Shown piece by piece: positions 1-8,541 of a stretch of 49,621 bases of DNA. The number at the start of each line of letters is the position of its first letter. Positions within the stretch are counted from its first letter, which is position 1. A program made the position numbers and the translations under genes. This DNA comes from Candidatus Aminicenantota bacterium (lineage in GTDB: Bacteria > Acidobacteriota > Aminicenantia > Aminicenantales > Aminicenantaceae): positions 1-49,621 of the forward strand of contig JAOUKO010000003.1 of NCBI GenBank assembly GCA_029882525.1. The letters are read 5' to 3'. Under the pieces are notes generated by a model. The model worked only from the letters and a program-made list of their open reading frames with translations. It did no database searches and was not told the DNA's origin.

Positions 1-871
1 CGGTCGGGACCATGCCCCTCTTCTCGGTGGAAACGTCGACTTCTCGAAAATGAGGTCTGCCCTTTCGGTTGTAAGACACCAAAGCCTGAACCACTTCCCA
101 GCCGAGTTTGCCCTTCTTGGCCATCTCTGTGATCTCTTCCAGGGCTGTCCTGTTGTCATACGGAGTGGGCCGGTGAGGCCGGGGTGAAAGGAGGGCATCA
201 TAGATGTCGCAGACAGCAATGATCTCTATCATCTGATCTTCCAACCGGATTCCGAGAGGGTAACCGGACCCATCTCTTCGTTCATGGTGTTCCTTGGCTG
301 CCCAGGCGGCGAATCGCCCGTGATCTTTAAGAAAATAGCTGAGCAGCACAAAACCGGCTAAAGTATGATGTTCAACGATGATCCTTTCCACATTAGTCAG
401 CGCTTCTGTCTTATTCAAAATCTTTGAGGGAACGCTGACTTTGCCATAATCATGTATGGTCCCGGCCATGACATCTATGATCCAGTCCTCGGGTTCTCCC
501 AGCAGGTCTCCAGCCATGAGCACGGACAGGGCAAACACCAGCAGCGTGTGGCGGTAGGTGTAGGCATCCTTCACTTTAAAGAAGTCAAAAAACTGAAGAA
601 GAGGCGGAATAAAAGGGATCTTATTCATCAGGGTCAAGGCATTGGCTCTGTTTATTCCCTGGAAGATCACGTCATAGGGGGGATTCTGGAGAAAACGGCG
701 CAGGTCTTGAAAAAGAGTGCCGTGCTCCAGAAAGGCAAGCTTCTTATAAGTTGTGTCCTTATTCGTGGCGATCAATTTGTCCAGGACATCAGGCGTCAGC
801 TCCGTACCGCCGGCGAGAAGCTGTTTGTATTCCAAAGTATAAACGGGACAGACGAGCTTAGGAGCTTTCAT
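1..871 (-). CDS. HD-GYP domain protein, copy 1 (3' end outside window)
   Basis: The frame is open from the ATG at 871 to the window edge, giving 290 residues with no stop, so the C-terminus is missing. AAAGGA lies about 10 nt before the ATG. The protein carries the HD-GYP signature: IHDYGK, then EHH, then HHERRDGSGYP. HD-GYP proteins are metal-dependent phosphodiesterases that usually degrade cyclic di-GMP; that activity is inferred here. It is a close paralogue of the gene at 4354-5409 along its whole visible length, and both begin with a K-LVCPVYTL-type segment. The copy at 4354 ends in a zinc ribbon; whether this one does cannot be seen. There is no receiver domain in front of the HD-GYP part. 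The N-terminal 90 or so residues are an unrecognised region shared only with the paralogue. Confidence 0.85.
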   Translation of the reverse strand, partial: MKAPKLVCPVYTLEYKQLLAGGTELTPDVLDKLIATNKDTTYKKLAFLEHGTLFQDLRRFLQNPPYDVIFQGINRANALTLMNKIPFIPPLLQFFDFFKVKDAYTYRHTLLVFALSVLMAGDLLGEPEDWIIDVMAGTIHDYGKVSVPSKILNKTEALTNVERIIVEHHTLAGFVLLSYFLKDHGRFAAWAAKEHHERRDGSGYPLGIRLEDQMIEIIAVCDIYDALLSPRPHRPTPYDNRTALEEITEMAKKGKLGWEVVQALVSYNRKGRPHFREVDVSTEKRGMVPT

Positions 872-1083
872 CAATCTCGGTCCTTTCTGTTCCGGTTAAA
901 CAGGATATGAAATTTCATTCTCACAGGATTTGATCTTCTCCCGGGCCTCGGTTTTTCACTTTTCTATCCGGTATCCACCGCTAAGCTTATCCTCTCATTT
1001 CTACCACAGTGAACAGGCGGGGTCAATTATAAAAGAAAAAATTTGTCGAATGAATATAACGGCAGTGACCAGATGCCAACCGC

Positions 1084-1112
1084 TTGACTTTTGGATTCCT
1101 GTCTCCTACTAT
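1084..1112 (+). promoter_or_regulatory. sigma-70-type promoter for the GH106-like gene
   Basis: TTGACT at 1084-1089, a 17-nt spacer and TACTAT at 1107-1112 lie in the 341-bp gap between the divergent HD-GYP and GH106-like genes. Transcription would start near 1119, leaving a leader of about 95 nt. The rest of this gap (872-1083 and 1113-1212) shows nothing else convincing; a short open frame at 930-1133 has no coding support. Confidence 0.55.
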
Positions 1113-1212
1113 CTAACCAGTTTTATAATCTGACATAAAGCTATAGCGACTGATACAAATCCACGCCAATTCAAGGAGCAGGAAGGCCTTCAATCAGGAG
1201 GGAAAAAATCAA

Positions 1213-4200
1213 ATGAAAAGATTATTCATCTTCTTACCTCTGCCCGTTTTTATCTGTGTTTTTTCTTTGAGCTGCCAGAATAGACAAACTTCTGATCACT
1301 ATGAGGAAGTTTTAAAAAATTTTCAGAATCCTCCTTCGGACTTTCGCAGCGCGCCGCTCTGGGTATGGAATGACAGGGTGACCCGCGAGCAGGTTGATTC
1401 ACAGCTGGCTGATTTCAAGGAACACGGAATCGGCGGAGTTTTTATTCATCCCCGGCCCGGACTCATCACTCCTTACCTATCAGAGGAATGGATGACATTA
1501 TGCCGCTGCGCTGTTGAAGTCGGCAGACAATTGGGCATGAAGATCTGGCTTTACGATGAGAACTCCTACCCCTCCGGTTTTGCTGGCGGTCACGTGCCTG
1601 CTGCTATGCCTGATGCATCTGGCAGGGGACTCATGGTAACCCAGGTTCAAAAGCTTCCAGAGAAATTCGCTTCTCCCCCCTTACTTGTCCTGAAAGAGAC
1701 TGCCTCTGGTTTCGAAGACATAACTCAGGCAGTATCAAATCAAAGCTTTTCTGAGGGAGAATATTTCATTTTTGACCTCAAAGAGGCGAATCCCTCTCCT
1801 TGGTTTGGCGGGTATACTTATGTGGACCTGATGCGCCGCGATGTGACCGATAAGTTTCTGGATGTCACTTTGAATGCCTACAGGAAGGTCATCGGCGATG
1901 AATTCGGAGCCACGGTCCCAGGCGTTTTCCAGGATGAGGCTCACATCCTGCCTGTCGGAGGAAGGGATGTTGTCAACTTCACTCCGGCTCTTTTCGATGA
2001 GTTCAGGAACAGATGGGGATACGATTTAAAGCGGCATTTGCCTTCTCTCTTCTGGGAAAAAGGGGATTGGAAGCGTGTCCGGCACAATTATTATGCCACT
2101 CTGCTTGAGTTGTTCATCGAAAACTGGGCTAAGCCCTACTATGATTACTGCGCTCAGAATAATCTTGTGTTCACCGGCCACTACTGGGAGCACGAATGGC
2201 CCAGGCCGCGCCTCTCCCCAGATAATATGGCCCTGTGCGCTTACGCCCACATGCCAGGCATCGATTGCCTCATGAACGAATGGGAGACTGACGCCCATGC
2301 CCAGTTCGGAAACACCAGGGCTGTTAAAGAAATTCGCAGCGCTGCCAACCAACTGGGAAAACGGCGAACACTGTCCGAGACATACGGAGCGAGCGGCTGG
2401 GATTTGACCTTCTTTGACCAGAAGCGGATCGGGGACTGGGAGTATGTTCTGGGAGTGAATTTTCTCAACCAGCATCTTTCCTATGTCACGATTAAAGGGG
2501 CCAGAAAACGTGATCATCCCCTCTCCTTTTCCTATCATGAGCCTTGGTGGCATTCCTATAAAATTCTCGCTGACTATTTTGGACGGCTTTCATTGGTCAT
2601 GAGCAGCGGCCTGCAGCAAAACCGCATCCTGGTCCTTGAGCCAACGTCCACGGCCTGGATGTATTACTCGCCAGATAAATCTTCCGATCGTCTGGAAGCA
2701 CTGGGCAGTGATTTCCAGGATTTTCTCCACAAACTGGAAGCCGGCCAGGTGGAATACGACCTGGCAAGCGAGGCGATCCTTAAAGACTACGGTAAGGTGC
2801 GCGGAAATAAATTGGCTGTGGGGGAATGCAAGTATGATCTGGCTGTGCTGCCTCCAGGGATTGAAAACTTGAACAAGGTAACCTTGAACCTCATCGAGGA
2901 TTACTTAGCGGGGGGCGGCCAGGTTTTCTCCCTGGCAGATCCTCCAAAATTTGTCGATGGGCAGCAAACTGATCAGGTTGAGAAGCTGGCTTCCCAGTAT
3001 AAGTCTAGCTGGCATTCCGGCTCAGCCTCAACCCTCCTGGAAAAAATAAATGCAATATGCCCTCCGGATTTGGTTTTCATCCAGCCAGAAAAATTTTCAG
3101 GATTACTCTTCCACCACCGTCGGAAGCTCAAAGACGCGGAATTCATCTTTCTCGCCAACAGCAGTGACAAAGAGACTTCCAACGGGAGATTTACAGCCGA
3201 GTCCCGACACGTGGAATCCTGGGACCTTTTTACTGGATCAGTATCAACCTATCCTGCTGAGGATAAAGACGGAAGGTTAGAGGTGAGCTTCTCTCTGCCG
3301 GCCGGCGGGAGTCTGCTGCTCTGTCTTCGCCAGGGCCGTCCAGATAAGAGAGAAGAGCAAATGTACTCAAGGACCGAATTGATCCCTCTGCCCGAAGAAA
3401 AGATAAGCCCTCTTGCCCCGAATGTATTGATTCTCGATTACTGCGACCTGACTCTCAACGGAAAGGTTGAAAAAGACCTGTATTTCTACGAGGCCCAGCA
3501 CAAAATCTTCACGCATCATGGACTGCCGAGGAATCCCTGGGACAGCGCTGTCCAGTTCAAAACGAATATCATTGACCAGGACAAATTCCCGGATGATTCT
3601 GGCTTTGAGGCCTCTTTCTGGTTCACTTGCGATGCAGGCCTCAATTTCTCCTCGCTTCGGCTCGTGGTTGAACAGCCCGATCTTTTCCAGGTTCTCGTCA
3701 ACGGCAGGCCCGTCGAGCGGCTCGAAGGGGAATGGTGGCTCGATCGAGCTTTCGGCACGTTCAAGACCGGAGAAGCCGTCACAACAGGAAAAAATAGAAT
3801 ATCACTCAAGGTATCGCCGTTTTCCATCTTTGCCGAGCTTGAGCCGGTCTATCTATTGGGTGATTTCAAGCTGGAGAGCGAGGACAAAGGATTCAAGCTT
3901 GTGCCCAGCAGACAGCTTGAAATCGGACCATGGGATAAACAGGGCATGCCATTCTATTCAAACGGAGTAAACTATCAGAAAACCTACACCATTCAAACAT
4001 TGAATCCTCAGAAAGAACGTTTCCTGGTGAAGCTCGGGAACTGGAAAGGCTCGATGGCGGAGGTTCGGGTGAGAAAGAGTATGGCTGGCTTGATCGCATT
4101 TCCGCCTTTTGAGCTGGATATCACCGACTTTCTGGCTCCGGGCAAGAACCTCATCGAGGTCATCGTCTATGGAACCTTAAAAAATACACTCGGGCCCCAT

Positions 4201-4344
4201 CACAATAATCCTCAACTTGGCCGCGCCTGGCCAAGCGCCTTTCAGAGAGGTGCTGTGGGTGGCTATCCTCCGGGCTCTGAGTATAGTGTGGTGAGCTATG
4301 GCTTGTTGGAGGATTTCAAGATGATATCGAGAAAGACGGATTAA
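1213..4344 (+). CDS. exported GH106-like glycoside hydrolase
   Basis: 1043 residues. The ATG is preceded by AGGAGGG at about 10 nt. The N-terminus is a signal peptide ending near LSC (Cys21), so it may be a lipoprotein, although position -3 of the lipobox is not ideal. Residues about 45-125 contain APLWVWND, GGVFIHPRPGL and LYDENSYPSGFAGG. Further on are QDEAH, GHYWEHEWP and SETYGASGWDLT. This pattern is that of the large proteins grouped with GH106 (alpha-L-rhamnosidase family), with a TIM-barrel core followed by beta-sandwich domains. The C-terminal third (about 760-1040) looks like carbohydrate-binding or jelly-roll modules. Substrate cannot be read from sequence; rhamnosides or related deoxy sugars are only a family-based guess. 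The gene stands alone on the plus strand between two minus-strand HD-GYP paralogues, and its stop is 9 bp from the end of the second one. Confidence 0.75.
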   Translation: MKRLFIFLPLPVFICVFSLSCQNRQTSDHYEEVLKNFQNPPSDFRSAPLWVWNDRVTREQVDSQLADFKEHGIGGVFIHPRPGLITPYLSEEWMTLCRCAVEVGRQLGMKIWLYDENSYPSGFAGGHVPAAMPDASGRGLMVTQVQKLPEKFASPPLLVLKETASGFEDITQAVSNQSFSEGEYFIFDLKEANPSPWFGGYTYVDLMRRDVTDKFLDVTLNAYRKVIGDEFGATVPGVFQDEAHILPVGGRDVVNFTPALFDEFRNRWGYDLKRHLPSLFWEKGDWKRVRHNYYATLLELFIENWAKPYYDYCAQNNLVFTGHYWEHEWPRPRLSPDNMALCAYAHMPGIDCLMNEWETDAHAQFGNTRAVKEIRSAANQLGKRRTLSETYGASGWDLTFFDQKRIGDWEYVLGVNFLNQHLSYVTIKGARKRDHPLSFSYHEPWWHSYKILADYFGRLSLVMSSGLQQNRILVLEPTSTAWMYYSPDKSSDRLEALGSDFQDFLHKLEAGQVEYDLASEAILKDYGKVRGNKLAVGECKYDLAVLPPGIENLNKVTLNLIEDYLAGGGQVFSLADPPKFVDGQQTDQVEKLASQYKSSWHSGSASTLLEKINAICPPDLVFIQPEKFSGLLFHHRRKLKDAEFIFLANSSDKETSNGRFTAESRHVESWDLFTGSVSTYPAEDKDGRLEVSFSLPAGGSLLLCLRQGRPDKREEQMYSRTELIPLPEEKISPLAPNVLILDYCDLTLNGKVEKDLYFYEAQHKIFTHHGLPRNPWDSAVQFKTNIIDQDKFPDDSGFEASFWFTCDAGLNFSSLRLVVEQPDLFQVLVNGRPVERLEGEWWLDRAFGTFKTGEAVTTGKNRISLKVSPFSIFAELEPVYLLGDFKLESEDKGFKLVPSRQLEIGPWDKQGMPFYSNGVNYQKTYTIQTLNPQKERFLVKLGNWKGSMAEVRVRKSMAGLIAFPPFELDITDFLAPGKNLIEVIVYGTLKNTLGPHHNNPQLGRAWPSAFQRGAVGGYPPGSEYSVVSYGLLEDFKMISRKTD

Positions 4345-4353
4345 TTTGGTGTT

Positions 4354-5409
4354 CTAATTTAAGTCCAATTCCATGTCCAACAGATCATCCTCAGTAAATT
4401 CCATTCCGCAGCTCCGACAGGCATAGGCCAGATGCTGCTTACCGTCCCTAACAATTTTTCTCTCTCTGGCTGTACCATGGCAGTTGGGACAATCTATTTT
4501 TCTCTCAACATTGACTCGGCATAAATCGACTGCCAGGAGTCTGCCCCTCTTCTCGGCGGAAACTTTGCATTCTTGAAAATGAGGTCTATCCTTTCGGTTA
4601 TAAGCCACCAAAGCCTGGACCACTTCCCAGCTTAGTTTTCCCTGCTCTGCCATTTCGGTGATCTCTTCCAGTGCTGACCTGTTGTCATACGGAGTAGGTC
4701 GATGAGGCCTGGGCGAAAGAAGAGCATCATAGATATCGCAGACAGAGATGATCTCTATCATCCTGTCTCTCATCAGGATGCCCAGAGGGTAGCCCGACCC
4801 GTCCCTTCGCTCGTGGTGTTCCTTGGCCGCCCAAGCCGCGAATCTTCCGTGGTCCTGAAGGAAGTAACTGAGAAGCACAAAGCCCGCCAAAGCATGGTGT
4901 TCCAGGATGATCTTGTCAACCTGGGTCAGCGGTTCCTTCTTTTTCAATATCTTCAGGGGAACGTTCATCTTGCCAAAATCATGTATGGTCCCGGCCATGA
5001 CATCTCTGATCCAGTCTTCGGGCTCTTCCAGCAGCTCCTGAGCCATGAGCACTGACATGGCGAACACGACCAGAGAGTGACGGTAGGTATAGAAGTCGTT
5101 CTCTTTGAAATAATCAAAAAACTTCAGCAGGGGTGGGATGAAGCTGATCTCATTCATCAGGGTCAAGACACCTGACCTATCCGATTGGTCGAAGCTTAAG
5201 TTGTATGGTGACTCCTGAAGAAAGCGGCGTAAATCTTGAAAAATGGTGCCGTACTTCAAAAGGGGACAGGCTGGATAAGAGGTGCCTTTAGTGGTTGCGA
5301 TCAACTCATCCAGGACCTCTGGCGTTATCTCCTTGCCGCCCGGGAGAAGCTGTTTAAAGTCCAAGGTATAGACCGGACAGACAAGCCTAGCACTTTTTAC
5401 GGGTTTCAA
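4354..5409 (-). CDS. HD-GYP domain protein with C-terminal zinc ribbon, copy 2
   Basis: 351 residues from a TTG start chosen because it aligns with the ATG of the paralogue at 871. The HD-GYP core has TIHDFGK (His143, Asp144), EHH (171-172), HHE (198-200) and RRDGSGYP (201-208), so metal ligands and the GYP loop are intact. Cyclic di-GMP phosphodiesterase activity is likely by family. Residues 307-334 hold CPNC and CRSC, a four-Cys zinc ribbon, which is not part of the standard HD-GYP fold and may bind nucleic acid or protein. No receiver, PAS or membrane segment is present, so the input is not obvious; the conserved Cys-containing N-terminus (CPVYTLDF) may be the sensor. Likely cytoplasmic. 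It is transcribed toward the GH106-like gene and convergent with it. Confidence 0.85.
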   Translation of the reverse strand: MKPVKSARLVCPVYTLDFKQLLPGGKEITPEVLDELIATTKGTSYPACPLLKYGTIFQDLRRFLQESPYNLSFDQSDRSGVLTLMNEISFIPPLLKFFDYFKENDFYTYRHSLVVFAMSVLMAQELLEEPEDWIRDVMAGTIHDFGKMNVPLKILKKKEPLTQVDKIILEHHALAGFVLLSYFLQDHGRFAAWAAKEHHERRDGSGYPLGILMRDRMIEIISVCDIYDALLSPRPHRPTPYDNRSALEEITEMAEQGKLSWEVVQALVAYNRKDRPHFQECKVSAEKRGRLLAVDLCRVNVERKIDCPNCHGTARERKIVRDGKQHLAYACRSCGMEFTEDDLLDMELDLN

Positions 5410-5537
5410 TCTTTCACGCCCTGGTTAATGCGAGATAAAAGATAAAATAGTCCACTAAAGGGATTTTTTCCTTAAACAGTCTCAATTTCTTCCTTTTCCT
5501 AATTAATCCGATATTCGCTGACTAATATTCGTTATTT

Positions 5538-5566
5538 TTTGTATCACAACGAAACCGCTCAGTCAA
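5538..5566 (-). promoter_or_regulatory. sigma-70-type promoter for HD-GYP copy 2
   Basis: Read on the minus strand: TTGACT (5566-5561), a 17-nt spacer, TACAAA (5543-5538). The predicted start near 5531 gives a leader of about 120 nt before the TTG start at 5409. The surrounding gap 5410-5590 is AT-rich and otherwise empty. Confidence 0.5.
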
Positions 5567-5590
5567 TAATAAAAATGGACTGTGAATTGA

Positions 5591-6943
5591 TCATTTATTG
5601 ACGCGAAATCCAGGGTCCTTTTTCTCATCAAATTTAAGCTTGTCTCTATTCAGAATCTTTCCTTCGAGGATCACCATTTCTATGTTGCGTGTCTGTCTGA
5701 TGTCTTTATCCGGCCGGCCGTCGACTACCAGGAAGTTGGCCAACCTTCCGGATGATAAAGTCCCCCACTCTTTTTCATCCTCGATCAACACCGCGGCGTT
5801 CTTTGTTGCCAGAGTGATGGCCTGGAGGGGCGTTAAACCCGCTTCAACAAGCAATCCCAGCTCCCTGTGGATTCCTTCTCCGAGAAAAACACCTGGATGA
5901 GGAGCATCTGTCCCAGCCGCCAAAACAATCCCAGAGTCAAACATCTTTTTGGTGTTCCTCTGGGCGCGCTTCAAAACCTGCTCCCGTTGGGCATATATCG
6001 AATGCGAGTTGCTGTTTGTGTTGATCGTCCGGGAAACCCAGGACTTCAAATCCTTGAGAAACCAGGGAGGCGTGGTATGCTCCACAAGAGGGTCATCGAG
6101 GAAGCTGAGGTCGACGAACCTTCGTCCGATACCGCTTTCGGTGACAGCGAGAGTGGTGATACAGCGAATTCCCTTTGCTTTCATCAGCCTCATAAAATCT
6201 TCACTGATATCCTCGTCGAACATATGGGCATAGGCCGTGATTCCCAAATCTGCCAATTCCTTAGAAGATTGATGAACGAAAACCCGCAGTCCTTCTCTAT
6301 CCGCTGCGCTAGCCAGAGCGTAGACCATCTGATTAGAAAGCCCAGAGTAAGCTTTGACCACATCCACTCCGACCCTTTTCAAACGTGCGACCATTTTCGG
6401 GATTTGATGGACCGACGACAAGGCATAAGAGATAGAAGGCCAGCTGGGGTCAGCCCCGTTGATGAGCGGCCCGGCACAGTAGATACGGGGGCCTGGGATA
6501 CGTCCTTCGCCTACCTCCTGTCGGAGTTGAAGGATATATTCGAGATTATTGCCCAGGTCCAGAACAGTTGTTACCCCGGAGTACAAAAGGGAGTTCAGAT
6601 ACCTTTGATAACCCAGCATATCTGTCGACATCCCGTCCCAGCCGCCGCACAGATGGACGTGCATATCAGCAAGGCCGGGCATAACCGTCTTTCCTTTGAG
6701 GTTGATCATCCGGGCATCCGACGGAACCTTCAACTGGTCCAGGTACCCGACAGCTTCGATCCTGTCCCCGCTTATGACTATAGAGCCGTCCTCAAGGGGT
6801 GCCCCTCCGTTACCGTCGATGATCACGGCATGATTGAAGCACAGGGGTTTCTGCTGTTGAGTGTTTGAGGGACTGGGCAAAAACAGAATCAGGAGAATAA
6901 ACAACACCGCTGTCAATAAGCGTCCTGTAAAGCCCTCTTTCAT
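5591..6943 (-). CDS. exported metal-dependent amidohydrolase
   Basis: 450 residues; ATG with GGGAG upstream. Residues 1-28 form a signal peptide (basic start, long Leu/Ile stretch), so the enzyme acts outside the cytoplasm. The amidohydrolase superfamily metal site is complete: DMHVH (His95, His97), Lys197 in VVKAYSGL as the probable carboxylated lysine, His224 in VFVHQ, His240 in AYAHMFDE and Asp346 in AAGTDAPH. This arrangement is that of the imidazolonepropionase / Xaa-Pro-dipeptidase-like branch, where exported members are often peptidases or cyclic-imide hydrolases. The exact substrate is unknown. It lies downstream of, and in the same direction as, the membrane protein at 7041-7649, but has its own promoter candidate. 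Confidence 0.85.
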   Translation of the reverse strand: MKEGFTGRLLTAVLFILLILFLPSPSNTQQQKPLCFNHAVIIDGNGGAPLEDGSIVISGDRIEAVGYLDQLKVPSDARMINLKGKTVMPGLADMHVHLCGGWDGMSTDMLGYQRYLNSLLYSGVTTVLDLGNNLEYILQLRQEVGEGRIPGPRIYCAGPLINGADPSWPSISYALSSVHQIPKMVARLKRVGVDVVKAYSGLSNQMVYALASAADREGLRVFVHQSSKELADLGITAYAHMFDEDISEDFMRLMKAKGIRCITTLAVTESGIGRRFVDLSFLDDPLVEHTTPPWFLKDLKSWVSRTINTNSNSHSIYAQREQVLKRAQRNTKKMFDSGIVLAAGTDAPHPGVFLGEGIHRELGLLVEAGLTPLQAITLATKNAAVLIEDEKEWGTLSSGRLANFLVVDGRPDKDIRQTRNIEMVILEGKILNRDKLKFDEKKDPGFRVNK

Positions 6944-7015
6944 TTCAGGCTTCTCCCTTTATTCAGTGCAGAGAGAGTATCTCTATCCCCAACAGAAAAT
7001 CTTCCCTGCGAGAAT

Positions 7016-7043
7016 CCTATAACATCAATGTATGAATTGTCTA
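7016..7043 (-). promoter_or_regulatory. promoter candidate for the amidohydrolase gene
   Basis: On the minus strand TAGACA (7043-7038) is followed after 16 nt by TATAGG (7021-7016). The -35 hexamer overlaps the stop codon of the gene at 7041. Leader about 65 nt. Confidence 0.4.
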
Positions 7044-7649
7044 CTTGTTGCCGATACCCATGGCTTCTGCCTGGGGGCATTTGAACTTCGCTCTGCAGTG
7101 AAGACAAGCAATCTTAGGAAAAATCACAAAGAACCGGAACAGAAGCAATCCCACCAGGACAATAAAGATGGCCAGCAAGAGGAATGAAAAATTGATGATG
7201 AGAGCAGGAATCACTGCAATTATGGGAATGACCAGGGAGCCCATGTATAGATTGTTACTGGACAACAGCCCCTTGGCTCGGTTCGAAAAGTTTTCAGGCT
7301 TCCCTTCTCGGGCAATCATCTTCGCCACCACATTCAGGCCTGATACGCAGACCGATCTTTCCAACCTGAAATAGACGCAGCAAGGACAGACTTTCAGGGG
7401 CATGATCAAGTACATTTCCAGGAAGGAAAATGCAAAATAGAGATAAGCAAAAATCATGCTGACTGAAGAAAAATTATAGCCGACCATGATCCCAGCTCCA
7501 CCCAGAAGAAAATGGAGGACAGTCGTGCCGTTATACACGAGAATGCTGGATACAGGGTACCTCGTGTGGAGTTTTGCCTTTGTCACTTCTTTCAGACCCA
7601 AAAATGATTTCCTCTTTTTAGCCTTGTCAAGCGTTCGTATCCATAACAC
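7041..7649 (-). CDS. multi-pass membrane protein with Cys motifs, unknown function
   Basis: 202 residues from a GTG start that has no clear Shine-Dalgarno site, so the 5' end is uncertain and could be truncated. About four hydrophobic segments are visible, roughly residues 36-58, 63-85, 135-155 and 155-175. Two cysteine clusters sit on the loops or ends: CPCC with a further Cys at +10 in the middle, and CLHCRAKFKC near the C-terminus. Such paired clusters could bind a metal ion. I do not recognise the family. It lies just upstream of the exported amidohydrolase in the same direction; no functional link is evident. Confidence 0.6.
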   Translation of the reverse strand: MLWIRTLDKAKKRKSFLGLKEVTKAKLHTRYPVSSILVYNGTTVLHFLLGGAGIMVGYNFSSVSMIFAYLYFAFSFLEMYLIMPLKVCPCCVYFRLERSVCVSGLNVVAKMIAREGKPENFSNRAKGLLSSNNLYMGSLVIPIIAVIPALIINFSFLLLAIFIVLVGLLLFRFFVIFPKIACLHCRAKFKCPQAEAMGIGNK

Positions 7650-7782
7650 ACAAAATTATTCGAGTCAAAAAAAATCATACTTCTCCATCCAGTTCGAAGG
7701 AACGCCACAAACAAGTAGGATATTATCAAATCCAAAATGTATATACGAAGACCCGTCTATCGATAAGGAAATTCTCGGAATA

Positions 7783-7809
7783 TTGACTAATTCGATAAAC
7801 TGATATAGA
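7783..7809 (+). promoter_or_regulatory. weak promoter candidate for the small lipoprotein gene
   Basis: TTGACT at 7783-7788 and TATAGA at 7804-7809, but with a 15-nt spacer, shorter than the 17 nt of the other candidates here. It would leave a leader of only about 14 nt before the ATG at 7830. Confidence 0.3.
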
Positions 7810-7829
7810 CTTTAAGTGGGGTTTGATTC

Positions 7830-8126
7830 ATGAGTAAGCAGAAAGCATTCATTCTTCTTAGTCTGTTCCTGCTATTATTTCTAATTACCCAAAACTGTTC
7901 AAATCCTTGGATTACAGGTAGAGGGAGAATCGTATTCCTCGGTTTTGAAGGAGGATTTTATGGAATTGAAGCTGATAACGGAGAGCATTATGATCCAACC
8001 AATCTGCCTGCAAATTATATGATTGACGGTTTGCGAGTTAAATTCACCGTGAAAATTTTGTCCGATGTCGGAAGCATTCATATGTGGGGGGATGTTGTAG
8101 AAATCATATCAATAAAAAAAATATAG
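7830..8126 (+). CDS. small exported or lipoprotein-like protein, unknown
   Basis: 98 residues starting at an ATG. The first 25 residues are a typical hydrophobic export signal ending in a Cys (ITQNC), which resembles but does not match a strict lipobox. The mature part (GRGRIVFLGFEGGFYGIEADNG onward, quoted only in part) looks like a small beta-barrel: a compact run of beta strands of the OB-like type, ending in WGDVVEIISIKKI. No family recognised. Base composition is AT-richer than the neighbours, as is the following stretch to 8540, which suggests an island of less conserved DNA. Confidence 0.55.
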   Translation: MSKQKAFILLSLFLLLFLITQNCSNPWITGRGRIVFLGFEGGFYGIEADNGEHYDPTNLPANYMIDGLRVKFTVKILSDVGSIHMWGDVVEIISIKKI

Positions 8127-8172
8127 CGCTCACCGAAGAACTCTATGGTTTTCCTGTTTTAAACCAAATTCT

Positions 8173-8400
8173 TTAAAAGAAAAGCGACATCCCGATCATG
8201 ATATTATTATCAATGCGATTCAGCTCATATGTGAATGTTTCTCCCCAGGGGTAAGTCACGGTTCTTTTTCCCCAATATTTCGCAAGCCTGTATTCCACTC
8301 TAAAGGCAACTGAGTCACTCAAGAGACATTTTACTCCTGCTCCAAGATTTAGCGCCGCAACACCTATTTCCATGCCAAGTCCCAATAAGATGAAAAGAAT
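8173..8400 (-). pseudogene. C-terminal fragment of an outer-membrane beta-barrel protein
   Basis: The open frame from an in-frame stop at 8401-8403 down to 8173 encodes about 75 residues with alternating hydrophobic residues (AFRVEYRLAKYW, NIMIGMSLFF) and a C-terminal Phe. This is the signature of the last strands of a small outer-membrane barrel (OmpA/opacity-type). No signal peptide or earlier strands exist upstream; the sequence beyond 8400 is AT-rich and stop-filled. Start codons TTG (8385) or ATG (8373) exist, but a 70-residue product could not form a barrel. It is best read as the 3' remnant of a deleted gene. Confidence 0.55.
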
Positions 8401-8541
8401 TTACTAAAAATATGATAAATTCTATTGAAAAAATTGAAAACTCTTTTTAAAATGCTTTATGCCCTTCGTTTCATGAAGCATATCCATGGCATTTTTCAAA
8501 TCATTCTTTCAAATCATAATCCTTAAAAAAGGAGGTTCATA

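Noticed and set aside
930-1133. 67-residue open frame upstream of the GH106-like gene
   Set aside because: No Shine-Dalgarno site, and it runs over the likely promoter at 1084-1112.
5867-6868. 333-residue open frame opposite the amidohydrolase
   Set aside because: The amidohydrolase has a complete metal site and signal peptide on the other strand, so this is its shadow.
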